Assembly: GCA_947464955.1 (NCBI GenBank)
Contig: CANHZI010000023.1
Span: 1 to 36,923 of the forward strand
Direction of reading: 5' to 3'
Source: Oxalobacteraceae bacterium
Lineage (GTDB): Bacteria; Pseudomonadota; Gammaproteobacteria; Burkholderiales; Burkholderiaceae_D
DNA length: 36,923 nucleotides
The translations under genes were made by a program, and so were the position numbers. Shown here one piece after another: positions 1-10,215 of the stretch. The notes beneath the pieces are model-generated. The model did no database searches, had not been told where the DNA came from, and was given only the letters and a program-made list of their open reading frames with translations. Position 1 is the stretch's first letter. Every line of letters begins with the position of its first letter.

Positions 1-87
1 GGCAAAATGTGCTGCGGCAGAACGCCAATGGATACTTTGCTTGAAGGGAAATTGATTTGGGTTGAAAAGAATTTGACTCAAATCTAA
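1..87 (+). CDS. IS481-like transposase, C-terminal fragment
   Basis: Frame 1 is open from the window edge to a TAA at 85-87 and encodes 28 residues, including GKMCCGRTPMDTLLEG and ending VEKNLTQI. This resembles the C-terminus of IS481-family DDE transposases, where a GKxxxGRTPM segment is followed by a short basic tail ending in NLxQI. Family recognition is from memory of the motif, not from a search. The catalytic DDE core lies outside the window, so intactness cannot be judged. The element end downstream seems to have interrupted the neighbouring M16 peptidase gene. Confidence 0.6.
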   Translation, partial: GKMCCGRTPMDTLLEGKLIWVEKNLTQI

Positions 88-143
88 TCTGACAGACACC
101 CTAGAAAAACTGGTAACTGTCAGATCGGGTATGAGCTAATACA
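1..143 (+). mobile_element. Right end of an IS481-like insertion sequence
   Basis: After the transposase stop there is a short tail holding ATCTGACAG (87-95) and its exact reverse complement CTGTCAGAT (117-125). Read from the other strand the sequence near 143 starts TGTATTAGCTCATACC, and the TG(T) start suits an IS481-type terminal repeat. The M16 peptidase frame hits a TAG (136-138) inside this putative terminus, which supports a junction near 143. The other end and any target duplication are outside the window, so the boundary is an estimate. Confidence 0.5.
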
Positions 144-1416
144 CATAAAGAAAGTGATTCAGCGCTCTGTCAGCGTACTGATCAGATCCGATCTTATCCC
201 GCTCCCGATAAATTTGTTCAAATTGGTTGATCAAATCAAGACGAATATCATCCAGTTCCTGTGGCAAGAATCCTTTTTCATCAACTTGCTTTAGAGTGCG
301 ACTCACATCTTCTATCGCCTTGAGCGCATTACTATCGAAACTAAGATAGAGATTCACCGCTTCTAAATTATCGATAATTTCAGTCTGATTTAGCCTCGCT
401 TGCTTATAGTTGAGGCTTCCGTGCAAGCGCTGGTTCATCAATTTGAAATAAATTCGGTGAGCCCACTCTTTTTTCAACTCACCCTCATTACGCGAGATTT
501 CGAATGTGCGAATCGACAATGGAATCTGCATCTCGTGACCAACCTGCTGAGCATCGGACATCAGCTGTAGCTCCGCTTTCTCGTACACGGGAAGCCTTGT
601 TGCCGGACGGTGATAAGATTGCTCTGCGCGAGGAATCGAAGAAAACTGCCGTTCTAACTGCCGTAAAACGGCAGCAGCGTCGACATTTCCAACCACCACC
701 AACGCCATACGATCAGCACGGTAGTGTTGATCGTAGAGTTTTTGCAGCATCGGGGCTGTAAACGTGCGGCGAATTTCTCTTACTCCAATTGGCATACGTT
801 TAGCATGCGGGGTTCCACGAAAATAGAAGTCCAGCATCGTCTCAGTACTACGGTAAGAGTAATTCTCACGAATTTGCTGTTCTTGGTCGATGATGCTCAT
901 TTCACCTTCAACATCTTCGCTTAAGAACCTTGCCCCACTCGCAATGGCCGCGAGTCCATCTAGGGCCATCTTGACTTGCTGATCATGATTGCTCGGTAAG
1001 GACAAGGAATAGACCGTCTTTTCGTGGTGAGTGGAAGCACGCAAGTTTTCACCAATCTTGAGCCCTAAATTACCAAACATAGGAACCAAAGAGTCGGACT
1101 TAAACTGTCTACTATTTCGAAACACTAAGTGCTCAATAAAGTGCGCCGCTCCACGCTCAGTTTCTGCCTCATCGATAGAGCCGTATTTCACTGCCAAACG
1201 CATCTCAACTTGATTCTTAGGTATTGCGTTACGTTTAATGTAGTAGCTTAGACCATTGCTCAACTTACCGATTTTAATACTAGGATCAGGCGAAATCATG
1301 ACAGCCCGCGTAGCGGCTTGCTCTGCGAAGGCATGCGGTGCAACCAAACTAAAAAAAAGAAAAAGGACCGCAAATAGCAAGTCTCTTAAGCGGTAGGCGG
1401 GATTATTCATCATCAA
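136..1416 (-). pseudogene. M16 (PqqL-type) zinc peptidase, truncated by IS
   Basis: The 426-residue product starts with a signal peptide (residues 1 to about 31, ending HAFA) and continues as an M16 peptidase N-terminal domain. The inverted zinc motif HxxEH is HFIEH at 92-96, with the distal glutamate in an acidic stretch near 167-184. The second M16 inactive-type domain begins around 220 (LYDQHYRADRMALVVVGN is typical). Closest in style are periplasmic PqqL-like M16 proteins, which are about 900 residues long; here the frame stops just after a helix ending NHFLYVY, inside what looks like an IS terminal repeat. I therefore read it as a gene broken by insertion; the C-terminal half is absent from the window. 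A functional single-unit M16 protein of about 430 residues is possible but less likely. Three adjacent ATG codons make the exact start uncertain. Confidence 0.75.
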
Positions 1417-1721
1417 AAAAATGCAAAATAGTTAATGCGTATTTTACATGGCTTTTATCGAAATCCCTAACTGAGCAATTCACACAAACTAGATCAAGTC
1501 TGCTTCCAATTGCCATCCCTAAGTTGCTTCAAATCGGATTTGCATGGCTTCAAGTTTCTTTCGCCAACCAAGTCCTCGCATATAAAGAATCTCGACATCG
1601 ACCATCGTCTCATCGTCGCTTTGGCCTTCTGCGCTTGCATGAGGTTCGAGCGAACATACTTGGCAAGAACATCATTTTCACTGTACACTCGCAAAGTGCT
1701 AAAAATACAATATTAAAATCT
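1417..1721. other. Divergent intergenic region
   Basis: This 305-base stretch separates the minus-strand peptidase from the plus-strand DUF4214 protein and should hold the promoters of both. A 66-codon minus-strand frame starting with TTG (1494-1694) has acceptable codons but no visible ribosome site, and the upstream extension of the plus-strand gene is unlike protein. No strong regulatory motif was seen. Confidence 0.4.
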
Positions 1722-3605
1722 ATGCCTTCTATCGCATCTGTTGTTCCTGCAACCCCATTTCAAGCTTCAATCATTGGCCTCTATGTCGCACTATTTGGCC
1801 GCGCACCCGAGGCCGAGGGAATCGCATATTGGGTTAATCAACTCAATGGCGGCACCACCATTGAGAAGGTAGCGCAAGATATGTTCAATGTTGAGCCCTC
1901 TCGCGCCTACTACCCTGCATCCCTGAGCAATCAAGGCCTAGTTACCCAATTTTATACAAACGTCTTGGGGCGCACTCCCGATCAAGAAGGCTTAGCGTAC
2001 TGGACACAACGACTAGACAGCTTTGCGAAAGAAGGCCCCATACATGAACGCGCACTAGCACAGGGCAAACTCATTCTGGAAATTATTCAGGCGGTCGTCA
2101 ACTACAAGGGAGTTGACCCACAAGGACTCCTATCGCAATCACTGTTCAAGAACAAAGTAGCGGTTGCCCAAGAATTCGCACTTGGATTTCAAGGGATAGA
2201 TATAAGTCATGCGACAGAGTTGATTAGAAAAGTCGAAAGTGGCAATCAAGGAACTAGCGGCGCCCTCGACTATCTGTCGAAACTGTATAGCGCTATCCCT
2301 AGGTTTGAACAGGCAAGCCTTACGATCGATGGCAAAGAGGACACGATCATTCAAGGCAAATTCCGTGCAAGCGATACTGATCAAGGCGACCTACTTAAGT
2401 ATACGGTGACCTCAAATCCTAAGCATGGTCATTTAGAGTTGAAATCGGATGGCAGCTATGTGTACACGCCAAATCGGGACTATAACGGCCTCGAGAATTT
2501 TGTAATTACAGCGACAGACCTCGCGAACAACCACAGCTCGCAAAATATCAATTTGGTGCTACAAGCACTGAACGACGCGCCAATTGCCAAACCAGAGAAG
2601 ATCGTCCTCACATATCCTGGAAGCTTTCCTCTTCCAACCGCAAACAACGATAGTGACGATAACGGGAAATTCTTCATTGACTCATACACATCGTCCAACG
2701 CGGGAAGTGTCAAGCTAGTGGATGGCAAACTCATCTACCAGACACCAACGACAATAACGAACTCAACCGAGACGATCAGCTACGTATTGAAAGATGCAGA
2801 AGGAGCAACCAGCGCACCTACGACGGTAACTATCATTACGGCCAAAGATCTGACACTACCACCCCAAACAGCAAATAGCCTCCAATCGTTTTCTGTGGTT
2901 GAAAATCGTAACTCAGGAACTTCGGTAGGTTTCGTTTCACCCAACGTCCCACCACAATACAGCGAACCCGGCGGAGCTGCCTTAATGGAATTTCTTCGCG
3001 GTAACGAGAAGGGGATTTTTTCGATAAATTTCTTCACTGGAGAAATATTGGTAGCGAAAAACGGGTTCCTCGACGCCGAGGAGCAGAAAGAGTTTGTACT
3101 TACAATTTCCGCAAAGTTTATCTCTGAAACTGACCCGAATACTGATTGGTATATGGTTTTTGATATCTTGATTTACGTCATAAATATCAATGAATTTCAC
3201 CCAGTTATCGTTGGCGAAAGCAATTACTCCGTACCAGAAAATAGCCTGAATGTAGCAAGCTTGGCGGTGACAGATAAAGATATAAACTCTTTCGTCCAAA
3301 GCTACCGACTTGGAGGAAATGATGCGGACAAATTCACAATTAATCAAAAAGGGGAACTCAGTTTCCTCCGTGCTCCCGATTTCGAACGCCCACAATCAAG
3401 TAAAGGGACGAATAGCTATGAGCTATACGTCATTGCCAGTGATGGCTATTTTGATTCTGAGCCAAAGAATATTCAGGTAATGGTGACAGATGTCCCCAAT
3501 TCCCCACCGATCGACCCGACAACAGCTTCAGATTCAGATCATACGCAAACTCAAATGGTCGAACTCATAGGCATTACGCAAATTAACAACGACATTTGCC
3601 TTTGA
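1722..3605 (+). CDS. DUF4214 / cadherin-repeat protein
   Basis: I start at the ATG at 1722 (627 residues); the frame is open from an ATG at 1524 but those 66 codons give non-protein-like sequence. Residues about 14-135 hold two copies of the DUF4214 signature (LYVALFGRAPEAEGIAYW and FYTNVLGRTPDQEGLAYW). Residues about 200-285 are a cadherin-like tandem (Big_9/VCBS type) repeat with the pattern GHLELKSDGSYVYTPNRDYNG, followed by a more diverged repeat, then two cadherin-type repeats (ININEFHPVI, YSVPEN, PDFERP, YELYVIASDG). Such proteins are usually large secreted adhesins or matrix proteins. There is no N-terminal signal peptide, which suits type I secretion with a C-terminal signal, but no RTX nonapeptides are visible and the protein ends abruptly shortly after a cadherin repeat. 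It stands alone, with no secretion genes next to it. Function unknown. Confidence 0.8.
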   Translation: MPSIASVVPATPFQASIIGLYVALFGRAPEAEGIAYWVNQLNGGTTIEKVAQDMFNVEPSRAYYPASLSNQGLVTQFYTNVLGRTPDQEGLAYWTQRLDSFAKEGPIHERALAQGKLILEIIQAVVNYKGVDPQGLLSQSLFKNKVAVAQEFALGFQGIDISHATELIRKVESGNQGTSGALDYLSKLYSAIPRFEQASLTIDGKEDTIIQGKFRASDTDQGDLLKYTVTSNPKHGHLELKSDGSYVYTPNRDYNGLENFVITATDLANNHSSQNINLVLQALNDAPIAKPEKIVLTYPGSFPLPTANNDSDDNGKFFIDSYTSSNAGSVKLVDGKLIYQTPTTITNSTETISYVLKDAEGATSAPTTVTIITAKDLTLPPQTANSLQSFSVVENRNSGTSVGFVSPNVPPQYSEPGGAALMEFLRGNEKGIFSINFFTGEILVAKNGFLDAEEQKEFVLTISAKFISETDPNTDWYMVFDILIYVININEFHPVIVGESNYSVPENSLNVASLAVTDKDINSFVQSYRLGGNDADKFTINQKGELSFLRAPDFERPQSSKGTNSYELYVIASDGYFDSEPKNIQVMVTDVPNSPPIDPTTASDSDHTQTQMVELIGITQINNDICL

Positions 3606-3701
3606 TTCCGCCCCGTACAAGCAACAACAGAAAGTCATCAGCATTGATCTAGGTCTTGCCTAATTCTACAATCCGGCTCGATCTGAGGTGTAACTACCGT
3701 C

Positions 3702-3745
3702 AAAAAAAAACCCTCCAAGCATCTACAGGTAGATACATTGGAGGG
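3702..3745 (-). terminator. Intrinsic terminator of gltBD
   Basis: On the minus strand CCCTCCAA (3738-3745 complement) pairs with its partner at 3711-3718. An inner ATCTAC/GTAGAT stem (3721-3734) extends the hairpin, and it is followed by a run of nine T (complement of 3702-3710). It lies about 55 bases after the gltD stop codon, as expected for the end of the gltB-gltD operon. Confidence 0.9.
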
Positions 3746-3799
3746 TAACCTTAAGCTTACTACAGGGTACTACTCTTCAAACTCTTTCAAATCTTTAGC

Positions 3800-5263
3800 T
3801 TATCGCGGCAGTACAGATTCGCCCATCAAGAAAGCGTCGACTTCACGTGCACATTGGCGGCCTTCGCGGATTGCCCATACCACTAAAGATTGTCCGCGAC
3901 GCATGTCGCCTGCTGCGAATACTTTATCGACATTCGTCTTGTAACAGCCTTCGCCTTCAGTGCTTGCACGTGCATTACCGCGCGCGTCCTTATCTACACC
4001 AAAAGCATCAAGCACTTGACCGACTGGCGATACAAAACCCATTGCTAACAACACCAAATCTGCCTTCATCTCGAATTCAGAATCGGGGACTTCGCTCATC
4101 TTGCCGTCTTTCCATTCTACGCGGCATGCGATCAGCTTTTCTACTTTACCGCCCTTACCTTCTAGGCGTTTTGTGGCAACTGCCCAATCACGATCACAAC
4201 CTTCTTCATGCGAAGATGATGTGCGCAGCTTCGTTGGCCAATAAGGCCAAACCAAGGGTTTATTCTCTTGCTCTGGTGGTTGAGGCATCAGTTCAAATTG
4301 AGCGACTGATTTGGCGCCATGGCGATTCGAGGTTCCCACACAATCTGAACCTGTATCGCCGCCACCGATCACGACGACATGCTTACCTGCTGCACTGATC
4401 TGATCTTTATATTTGTCTCCTGCATTCACCTTATTTTGCACCGGCAAGAATTCCATTGCGAAGTGCACACCTTTGAGCTCGCGACCAGGCACTGGCAAAT
4501 CACGCGGTACTTCTGCGCCACCAGCAACGATCACGGCATCAAATTCTTTCTTCAACTGGTCAGGAGAAACGGTTTCTTTCGACCAGTTCGTAATATTGCT
4601 AGGAAAATCTTTGCCGACCAAAACACCGGTGCGGAAAGTCACGCCTTCCGCCTGCATTTGTTCAACGCGGCGATCGATATGTGATTTTTCCATTTTAAAA
4701 TCAGGGATGCCATAACGCAGCAATCCACCGACACGATCATTTTTCTCAAATACGGTGACCTCATGACCAGCGCGCGCCAATTGTTGCGCTGCTGCTAAAC
4801 CAGCTGGACCAGAGCCAACAATCGCGACTTTCTTTCCCGTTTTATGTTCGGCGATCTGCGGTTTTACCCAACCGTTTTCCCAGCCTTTATCGATGATGAA
4901 ATGCTCAATCGACTTAATGCCGACGGGTAATTCATTAATCCCTAAGGTACATGCAGATTCGCACGGAGCAGGGCAAATGCGTCCCGTGAACTCCGGGAAG
5001 TTATTGGTCGAATGCAGCACGTCCAAAGCTTGCTGGTAGTTGCCGTTGTAGGTGAGATCATTCCAGTCGGGGATGATGTTATTGACTGGGCAGCCATTAT
5101 TACAAAATGGGATACCGCAATCCATACAACGTGCTGCTTGAATTTTGGCTTGGCCATCATCCAAATGCATCAAAAATTCTTTGTAATGCTTGAGACGTGT
5201 TTTAGGTGCTTCGCTCGCTTCTTGCAAGCGCTGGTATTCCATAAAGCCGGTTACTTTTCCCAT
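3800..5263 (-). CDS. gltD: Glutamate synthase (NADPH) small subunit
   Basis: GltD passes electrons from NADPH through FAD and two [4Fe-4S] clusters to the large subunit, for conversion of glutamine plus 2-oxoglutarate into two glutamate in the cytoplasm. The 487-residue protein has the N-terminal cluster cysteines C46, C49, C54, C58 and C97, C101, C105, the FAD-binding GSGPAG at 150-155 and a second Rossmann motif [12 protein letters not shown] for NADPH. The length is normal for the family. A GAGG ribosome site sits about 9 bases before the ATG. It lies 269 bases downstream of gltB on the same strand with a palindromic repeat in the gap, so it is probably co-transcribed. Confidence 0.97.
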   Translation of the reverse strand: MGKVTGFMEYQRLQEASEAPKTRLKHYKEFLMHLDDGQAKIQAARCMDCGIPFCNNGCPVNNIIPDWNDLTYNGNYQQALDVLHSTNNFPEFTGRICPAPCESACTLGINELPVGIKSIEHFIIDKGWENGWVKPQIAEHKTGKKVAIVGSGPAGLAAAQQLARAGHEVTVFEKNDRVGGLLRYGIPDFKMEKSHIDRRVEQMQAEGVTFRTGVLVGKDFPSNITNWSKETVSPDQLKKEFDAVIVAGGAEVPRDLPVPGRELKGVHFAMEFLPVQNKVNAGDKYKDQISAAGKHVVVIGGGDTGSDCVGTSNRHGAKSVAQFELMPQPPEQENKPLVWPYWPTKLRTSSSHEEGCDRDWAVATKRLEGKGGKVEKLIACRVEWKDGKMSEVPDSEFEMKADLVLLAMGFVSPVGQVLDAFGVDKDARGNARASTEGEGCYKTNVDKVFAAGDMRRGQSLVVWAIREGRQCAREVDAFLMGESVLPR

Positions 5264-5387
5264 GATAAAACCTCAATCTAGCTAGGCGCAATGCGCGTGT
5301 TTAAACTTGTCAAAACTTTTCATTTAAGCGGTATCGATAACAGGTAGCTTTGATTCAACGATCAAATATTTCCAACAACTGTTTCCA

Positions 5388-5470
5388 ATGTCACTCCTGC
5401 AGAGGCAGGAGTCCAGCGGCGCTCGTTGATAAACGGAAGACACTGGATTCCCGCCTCCGCGGGAATGACG
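5388..5470. repeat. Interspersed palindromic repeat pair between gltB and gltD
   Basis: Two self-complementary units face each other. The first holds ACTCCTGC-aga-GGCAGGAGT (about 5393-5412) and the second ATTCCCGC-ctc-CGCGGGAAT (about 5448-5466). Each is flanked by GTCA/TGAC and CCAG/CTGG so that the units are also inverted copies of each other. The form matches the CTGGATTCCCGCC...GCGGGAATGAC elements scattered between genes in many betaproteobacteria. In RNA it would form strong hairpins between the two cistrons. Confidence 0.8.
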
Positions 5471-5532
5471 CCCGAAACTATCGTACAAACTCGACTATTC
5501 TTTGTTGACTCCGCCACTCTCCTGCAATACCT

Positions 5533-8500
5533 CTAAGCCGCTTTTTCCAATTTCGTTGCTGCTTGTTCCGTCACGTACATTTCACCTAAAGCACGTTTGT
5601 ATTCATGTGGGAATACCTTCACGAACTTCGCACGGCTACGTGCCCAATCGTCGAGCAGATTTCGTGCACGAGTACTACCTGTATGCTTGAAATGACGCTC
5701 GATCGCATTACGCAAGATCGCTTCATCAGTCTCACGTTCAGCGCCACGCGTTTTCGCATGCCATTGTGCTTTATCGATGGTTTTTTCTTGCTCGTCACCG
5801 GCCAAGACCGATTCCAAACTCACCATAGACATATTGCATTTAGGTGCGAACTCACCATCTGGGTCGTAGACGTAAGCGATACCACCTGACATACCTGCTG
5901 CGAAGTTGCGGCCAGTTGCGCCGAGCACGACTACTGTGCCACCTGTCATGTATTCGCACCCATGATCACCTGTGCCTTCGATAATCGCCAAAGCACCAGA
6001 GTTACGTACCGCAAAACGTTCACCAGCGACACCGTTGATAAATGCTTCACCTGCAATCGCGCCGTACAGAACGGTATTACCGCAGATGATGTTATCAACA
6101 GCCCAACCACGGAATTCGGTGTTAGGACGAATAATAATGCGGCCGCCCGACAAACCTTTACCAACGTAGTCGTTGCCCTCGCCAACCAAATCCAAAGTCA
6201 CACCGCGCGCTAAGAATGCACCTGCAGATTGACCAGCAGTTCCTTGCAATTGGATATGAATAGTGTCATCTGGCAAACCTGCATGGCCATATCGCTTCGC
6301 CACTTCACCTGACAACATCGCACCAACGGTACGGTTCAAGTTTTTGATAGGCTGGATGAAGGATACTTTCTCGCCGGTCTCCAAAGCTAATTTCGCTTGG
6401 GCGATTAATTTGTTGTCCAATGCTTTGTCTAAGCCATGGTCTTGTTCTTCAACGTGGCGAATCGCCACTTCTTCGCTTGCATCCACTTGATGGAAGATAC
6501 GGCTGAAATCCAAACCCTTTGCTTTCCAATGTGTGATCGCTTTGGATTTATCTAAGAGATCAACACGACCAATCAATTCGTCATAGTTGCGGATACCCAA
6601 TTGCGCCATGATTTGACGTGCTTCTTCAGCGACGAAGAAGAAATAGTTGACCACGTGTTCAGGCTTACCTGAGAACTTCTTACGCAATTCTGGATCTTGT
6701 GTCGCCACGCCGACTGGGCAAGTATTCAAATGGCACTTACGCATCATGATGCAACCTTCGACCACCAACGGCGCGGTCGCAAAACCGATTTCATCAGCAC
6801 CTAACATCGCAGCGATCACGACGTCGCGGCCTGTTTTCATTTGACCGTCTGCTTGTACACGAACACGGCCACGCAAACCATTCAATACCAAAGTTTGCTG
6901 TGCTTCAGACAAACCGAGTTCCCATGGCGTACCAGCATGCTTGATCGAAGATAATGGCGATGCACCAGTGCCGCCATCATGACCAGCGATCACGATATGA
7001 TCAGACTTCGCTTTCGTCACACCAGCCGCAATCGTTCCCACACCGACTTCCGACACCAGCTTCACCGAAATCGATGCACGAGGATTGACGTTTTTCAAGT
7101 CATGGATCAACTGTGCCAAGTCTTCGATAGAGTAAATATCATGGTGCGGTGGTGGAGAAATCAAACCGACACCGGGTACAGAGAAACGCAATTTCGCGAT
7201 GTATTCAGAAACCTTATGGCCTGGCAACTGACCACCCTCACCTGGCTTTGCACCTTGCGCCATCTTGATCTGAATTTGATCTGCCGAACTCAAATACTCT
7301 GCAGTCACACCGAAGCGACCAGACGCCACTTGTTTAATACGCGAGCGCAGAGAATCGCCTTCTTGCAAAGGAATATCGACTTCGATTTGGTCTTTACCAA
7401 TGACCGAAGCCATGGTTGCGCCTTGCTTGATTGGAATGCCTTTCAACTCTTGTGTGTAACGGGCTGGGTCTTCGCCGCCTTCGCCAGTATTGGATTTGCC
7501 GCCAATGCGATTCATCGCTACCGCCAAAGTCGCATGCGCTTCGGTACTAATGGAGCCCATCGACATCGCACCCGTCGCGAAACGTTTCACGATTTCCTTA
7601 GCGGGTTCAACTTGATCGAGGGGAATCGCTTTGCTTGGGTCAATCTTAAATTCGAACAAGCCGCGCAAAGTCATGTGACGCTTAGACTGGTCATTAATTT
7701 GCTGGGCGTATTCTTTGTACGTATTGAAGTTATTAGTACGTGTCGAGTGCTGTAATTTAGCAATCGAATCGGGTGTCCACATGTGGTCTTCACCACGAAT
7801 ACGGAAGGCATATTCACCACCAGCATCGAGCGCATTCGCCAATACTGGATCTGCGCCGAACGCCGCTTTGTGCAAGCGCAGAGCTTCTTCTGCCACTTCA
7901 AATACACCGATACCTTCGACGTTAGATGGCGTACCTTTAAAGTACTTATCAACCAAAGATTTGTTCAAGCCAACAGCTTCAAAAATCTGAGCGCCGCAGT
8001 ACGACATATAAGTCGAAATACCCATTTTCGACATGACTTTATGCAAGCCCTTACCAATTGCTTTGGTATAGTTGTAGATCGCTTTTTCAGCGTCGACATC
8101 CTTGAGCTTGTTGGCCATATCAGTGAGCGTCTGCATAGCCAAATAGGGATGAACAGCTTCAGCGCCATAGCCTGCTAACAAGGCGAAATGATGTGTTTCG
8201 CGAGCTGAGCCAGTTTCAACGACTAAGCCTGTGGTGGTACGCAAACCCTTGCTCACTAAATGTTGATGCACCGTAGACGTTGCCAACAAAGCAGGGATCG
8301 CCACAAAGTTTGCATCCATCTTGCGATCAGTGATGATCATGATGTTATGACCGGATTTCACCGCATCGACGACTTCAGCACAGATAGACGCCAAGCGTGC
8401 TTCGATACCATCTTTACCCCAAGCGACTGGATAGCAAATATCGAGTTCGTAGGATTTGAATTTGCCGCCTGTGTTCGCGCTGATATTTCGCAACTTCGCA

Positions 8501-10215
8501 ATGTCTGCAAAATCTAGTACTGGTTGCGATACTTCCAAACGCATTGGTGGATTGATGTTGTTGGTATCGAGCAGATTCGGTTTTGGACCGATGAAGGAAA
8601 CCAAGGACATGACCATCGCTTCACGGATTGGGTCAATCGGTGGATTCGTCACTTGTGCGAATAACTGTTTGAAATAGTTATACAGTGGCTTCAATTTGTT
8701 TGACATCACAGCCAAGGAAGCATCGTTACCCATAGAACCGATCGCTTCTTCACCGGAAACTGCCATAGGTTCCATCAAGAATTTAATATCTTCTTGCGTG
8801 TAACCAAAGGCTTGCTGACGATCCAATAAGGACGCCGCTTCTGGCGTATTGTCTTCTTCACCTTTGAGCGAATTCAGTTTAATGCGCACAGAATTGATCC
8901 ACTGCTTGTATGGCTTAGCATTGGAATAAGTATCTTTGATTTCTTTGTCGTCGATGATGCGACCTGCTTCGAGGTCAATCAAAAACATCTTGCCTGGTTG
9001 CAGGCGCCATTTCTTGATAATACGTGCCTCTGGAATTGGCAACACGCCAGATTCAGATGCCATCACGACCAAGTCATCATCGGTGATGATGTAACGCGCT
9101 GGACGCAAACCATTGCGATCCAAGGTGCCACCGATTTGGCGACCATCGGTAAATGCCATCGCTGCTGGGCCATCCCATGGCTCCATCATCGCGGCGTGGT
9201 ATTCGTAGAAGGCACGACGATTGTCGTCCATCATCGTGTGATTTTCCCAGGCTTCTGGAATCATCATCATCATCGCTTGGGCGATTGGGTAACCTGCCAT
9301 CACCAAGAGTTCAAGCGCATTGTCGAAGCTTGCTGTATCAGATTGGCCTTCAAAAATCAGCGGATACAGTTTTTGCAGATCATCGCCTAGCACCGCAGAC
9401 TTCATTACGCCTTCACGGGCGCGCATCCAGTTGAAGTTACCTTTCACCGTGTTGATCTCGCCATTATGCGCAATCATGCGGTACGGGTGAGCCAATGGCC
9501 ATTCTGGGAAAGTATTGGTGGAGAAGCGTTGATGTACCAAGGCCAGAGCCGAGACGCAACGTTCATCTTGCAAGTCTTTGTAGTAGACGCCGACTTGATC
9601 CGCCAGCAGCAAGCCTTTGTAGACGATAGTACGCGCCGACATCGACGGTACGAAGTATTCTTTGCCATGCAAGAGGTGCAAAGCCTCAATCGCATGCACT
9701 GCAGACTTACGAATCACGTACAGTTTGCGTTCCAAAGCATCGGTGACCATGATGTCTGGGCCGCGACCGATAAAGATCTGGCGAATCACTGGCTCTTTTT
9801 CACGCACGGTGGGTGACATTGGCATGTCGCGGTCAACCGGCACGTCACGCCAGCCCAACACCACTTGACCTTCCGCGCGCACGGCGCGTTCAATCTCTTG
9901 TTCGCACGCCAAACGGGAAGCGTGCTCCTTCGGCAAAAAGATCATACCCACGCCGTATTCACCTGGCGGCGGCAATTCCACGCCTTGCTTTGCCATTTCT
10001 TCGCGGTAGTACTGGTCAGGGATTTGAATCAATACACCCGCACCATCACCCATCAAGGCATCGGCACCCACCGCACCGCGGTGATCCAGATTCTTCAAAA
10101 TCAACAGACCTTGTTCAACGATGGCGTGCGACTTCTTGCCTTTAATGTGAGCAACAAAACCGACACCGCAGGCGTCTTTTTCATTACTTGGGTCGTATAA
10201 ACCTTGTGCGTGCAT
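5533..10215 (-). CDS. gltB: Glutamate synthase (NADPH) large subunit
   Basis: GltB carries the glutaminase, the ammonia tunnel and the FMN-dependent synthase site. After a short propeptide, Cys16 in [16 protein letters not shown] is the N-terminal nucleophile of the class II amidotransferase domain (about 16-420). The central domain and the FMN-binding synthase domain (about 850-1230) follow, with the [3Fe-4S] cysteines C1155, C1161 and C1166 in [15 protein letters not shown]. The C-terminal beta-helix (GXGXGXG-like glycine-rich repeats, about 1290-1480) is present. At 1560 residues it is slightly longer than typical bacterial GltB (about 1480-1520) but colinear. A GGGGA ribosome site precedes the ATG. 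An inverted repeat lies 54-73 bases upstream of the start. Confidence 0.97.
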   Translation of the reverse strand: MHAQGLYDPSNEKDACGVGFVAHIKGKKSHAIVEQGLLILKNLDHRGAVGADALMGDGAGVLIQIPDQYYREEMAKQGVELPPPGEYGVGMIFLPKEHASRLACEQEIERAVRAEGQVVLGWRDVPVDRDMPMSPTVREKEPVIRQIFIGRGPDIMVTDALERKLYVIRKSAVHAIEALHLLHGKEYFVPSMSARTIVYKGLLLADQVGVYYKDLQDERCVSALALVHQRFSTNTFPEWPLAHPYRMIAHNGEINTVKGNFNWMRAREGVMKSAVLGDDLQKLYPLIFEGQSDTASFDNALELLVMAGYPIAQAMMMMIPEAWENHTMMDDNRRAFYEYHAAMMEPWDGPAAMAFTDGRQIGGTLDRNGLRPARYIITDDDLVVMASESGVLPIPEARIIKKWRLQPGKMFLIDLEAGRIIDDKEIKDTYSNAKPYKQWINSVRIKLNSLKGEEDNTPEAASLLDRQQAFGYTQEDIKFLMEPMAVSGEEAIGSMGNDASLAVMSNKLKPLYNYFKQLFAQVTNPPIDPIREAMVMSLVSFIGPKPNLLDTNNINPPMRLEVSQPVLDFADIAKLRNISANTGGKFKSYELDICYPVAWGKDGIEARLASICAEVVDAVKSGHNIMIITDRKMDANFVAIPALLATSTVHQHLVSKGLRTTTGLVVETGSARETHHFALLAGYGAEAVHPYLAMQTLTDMANKLKDVDAEKAIYNYTKAIGKGLHKVMSKMGISTYMSYCGAQIFEAVGLNKSLVDKYFKGTPSNVEGIGVFEVAEEALRLHKAAFGADPVLANALDAGGEYAFRIRGEDHMWTPDSIAKLQHSTRTNNFNTYKEYAQQINDQSKRHMTLRGLFEFKIDPSKAIPLDQVEPAKEIVKRFATGAMSMGSISTEAHATLAVAMNRIGGKSNTGEGGEDPARYTQELKGIPIKQGATMASVIGKDQIEVDIPLQEGDSLRSRIKQVASGRFGVTAEYLSSADQIQIKMAQGAKPGEGGQLPGHKVSEYIAKLRFSVPGVGLISPPPHHDIYSIEDLAQLIHDLKNVNPRASISVKLVSEVGVGTIAAGVTKAKSDHIVIAGHDGGTGASPLSSIKHAGTPWELGLSEAQQTLVLNGLRGRVRVQADGQMKTGRDVVIAAMLGADEIGFATAPLVVEGCIMMRKCHLNTCPVGVATQDPELRKKFSGKPEHVVNYFFFVAEEARQIMAQLGIRNYDELIGRVDLLDKSKAITHWKAKGLDFSRIFHQVDASEEVAIRHVEEQDHGLDKALDNKLIAQAKLALETGEKVSFIQPIKNLNRTVGAMLSGEVAKRYGHAGLPDDTIHIQLQGTAGQSAGAFLARGVTLDLVGEGNDYVGKGLSGGRIIIRPNTEFRGWAVDNIICGNTVLYGAIAGEAFINGVAGERFAVRNSGALAIIEGTGDHGCEYMTGGTVVVLGATGRNFAAGMSGGIAYVYDPDGEFAPKCNMSMVSLESVLAGDEQEKTIDKAQWHAKTRGAERETDEAILRNAIERHFKHTGSTRARNLLDDWARSRAKFVKVFPHEYKRALGEMYVTEQAATKLEKAA

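Noticed and set aside
1494-1694. Minus-strand frame of 66 codons starting with TTG
   Set aside because: Codon usage is plausible, but there is no ribosome site, no family signal, and it overlaps the region expected to hold the divergent promoters.
1524-1721. N-terminal extension of the DUF4214 protein
   Set aside because: The translated stretch is rich in R and H and unlike a protein start; MPSIASVV at 1722 is a better start.
6979-7755. 258-codon plus-strand frame inside gltB
   Set aside because: It lies antisense in the gltB coding sequence, with the composition of a shadow frame.
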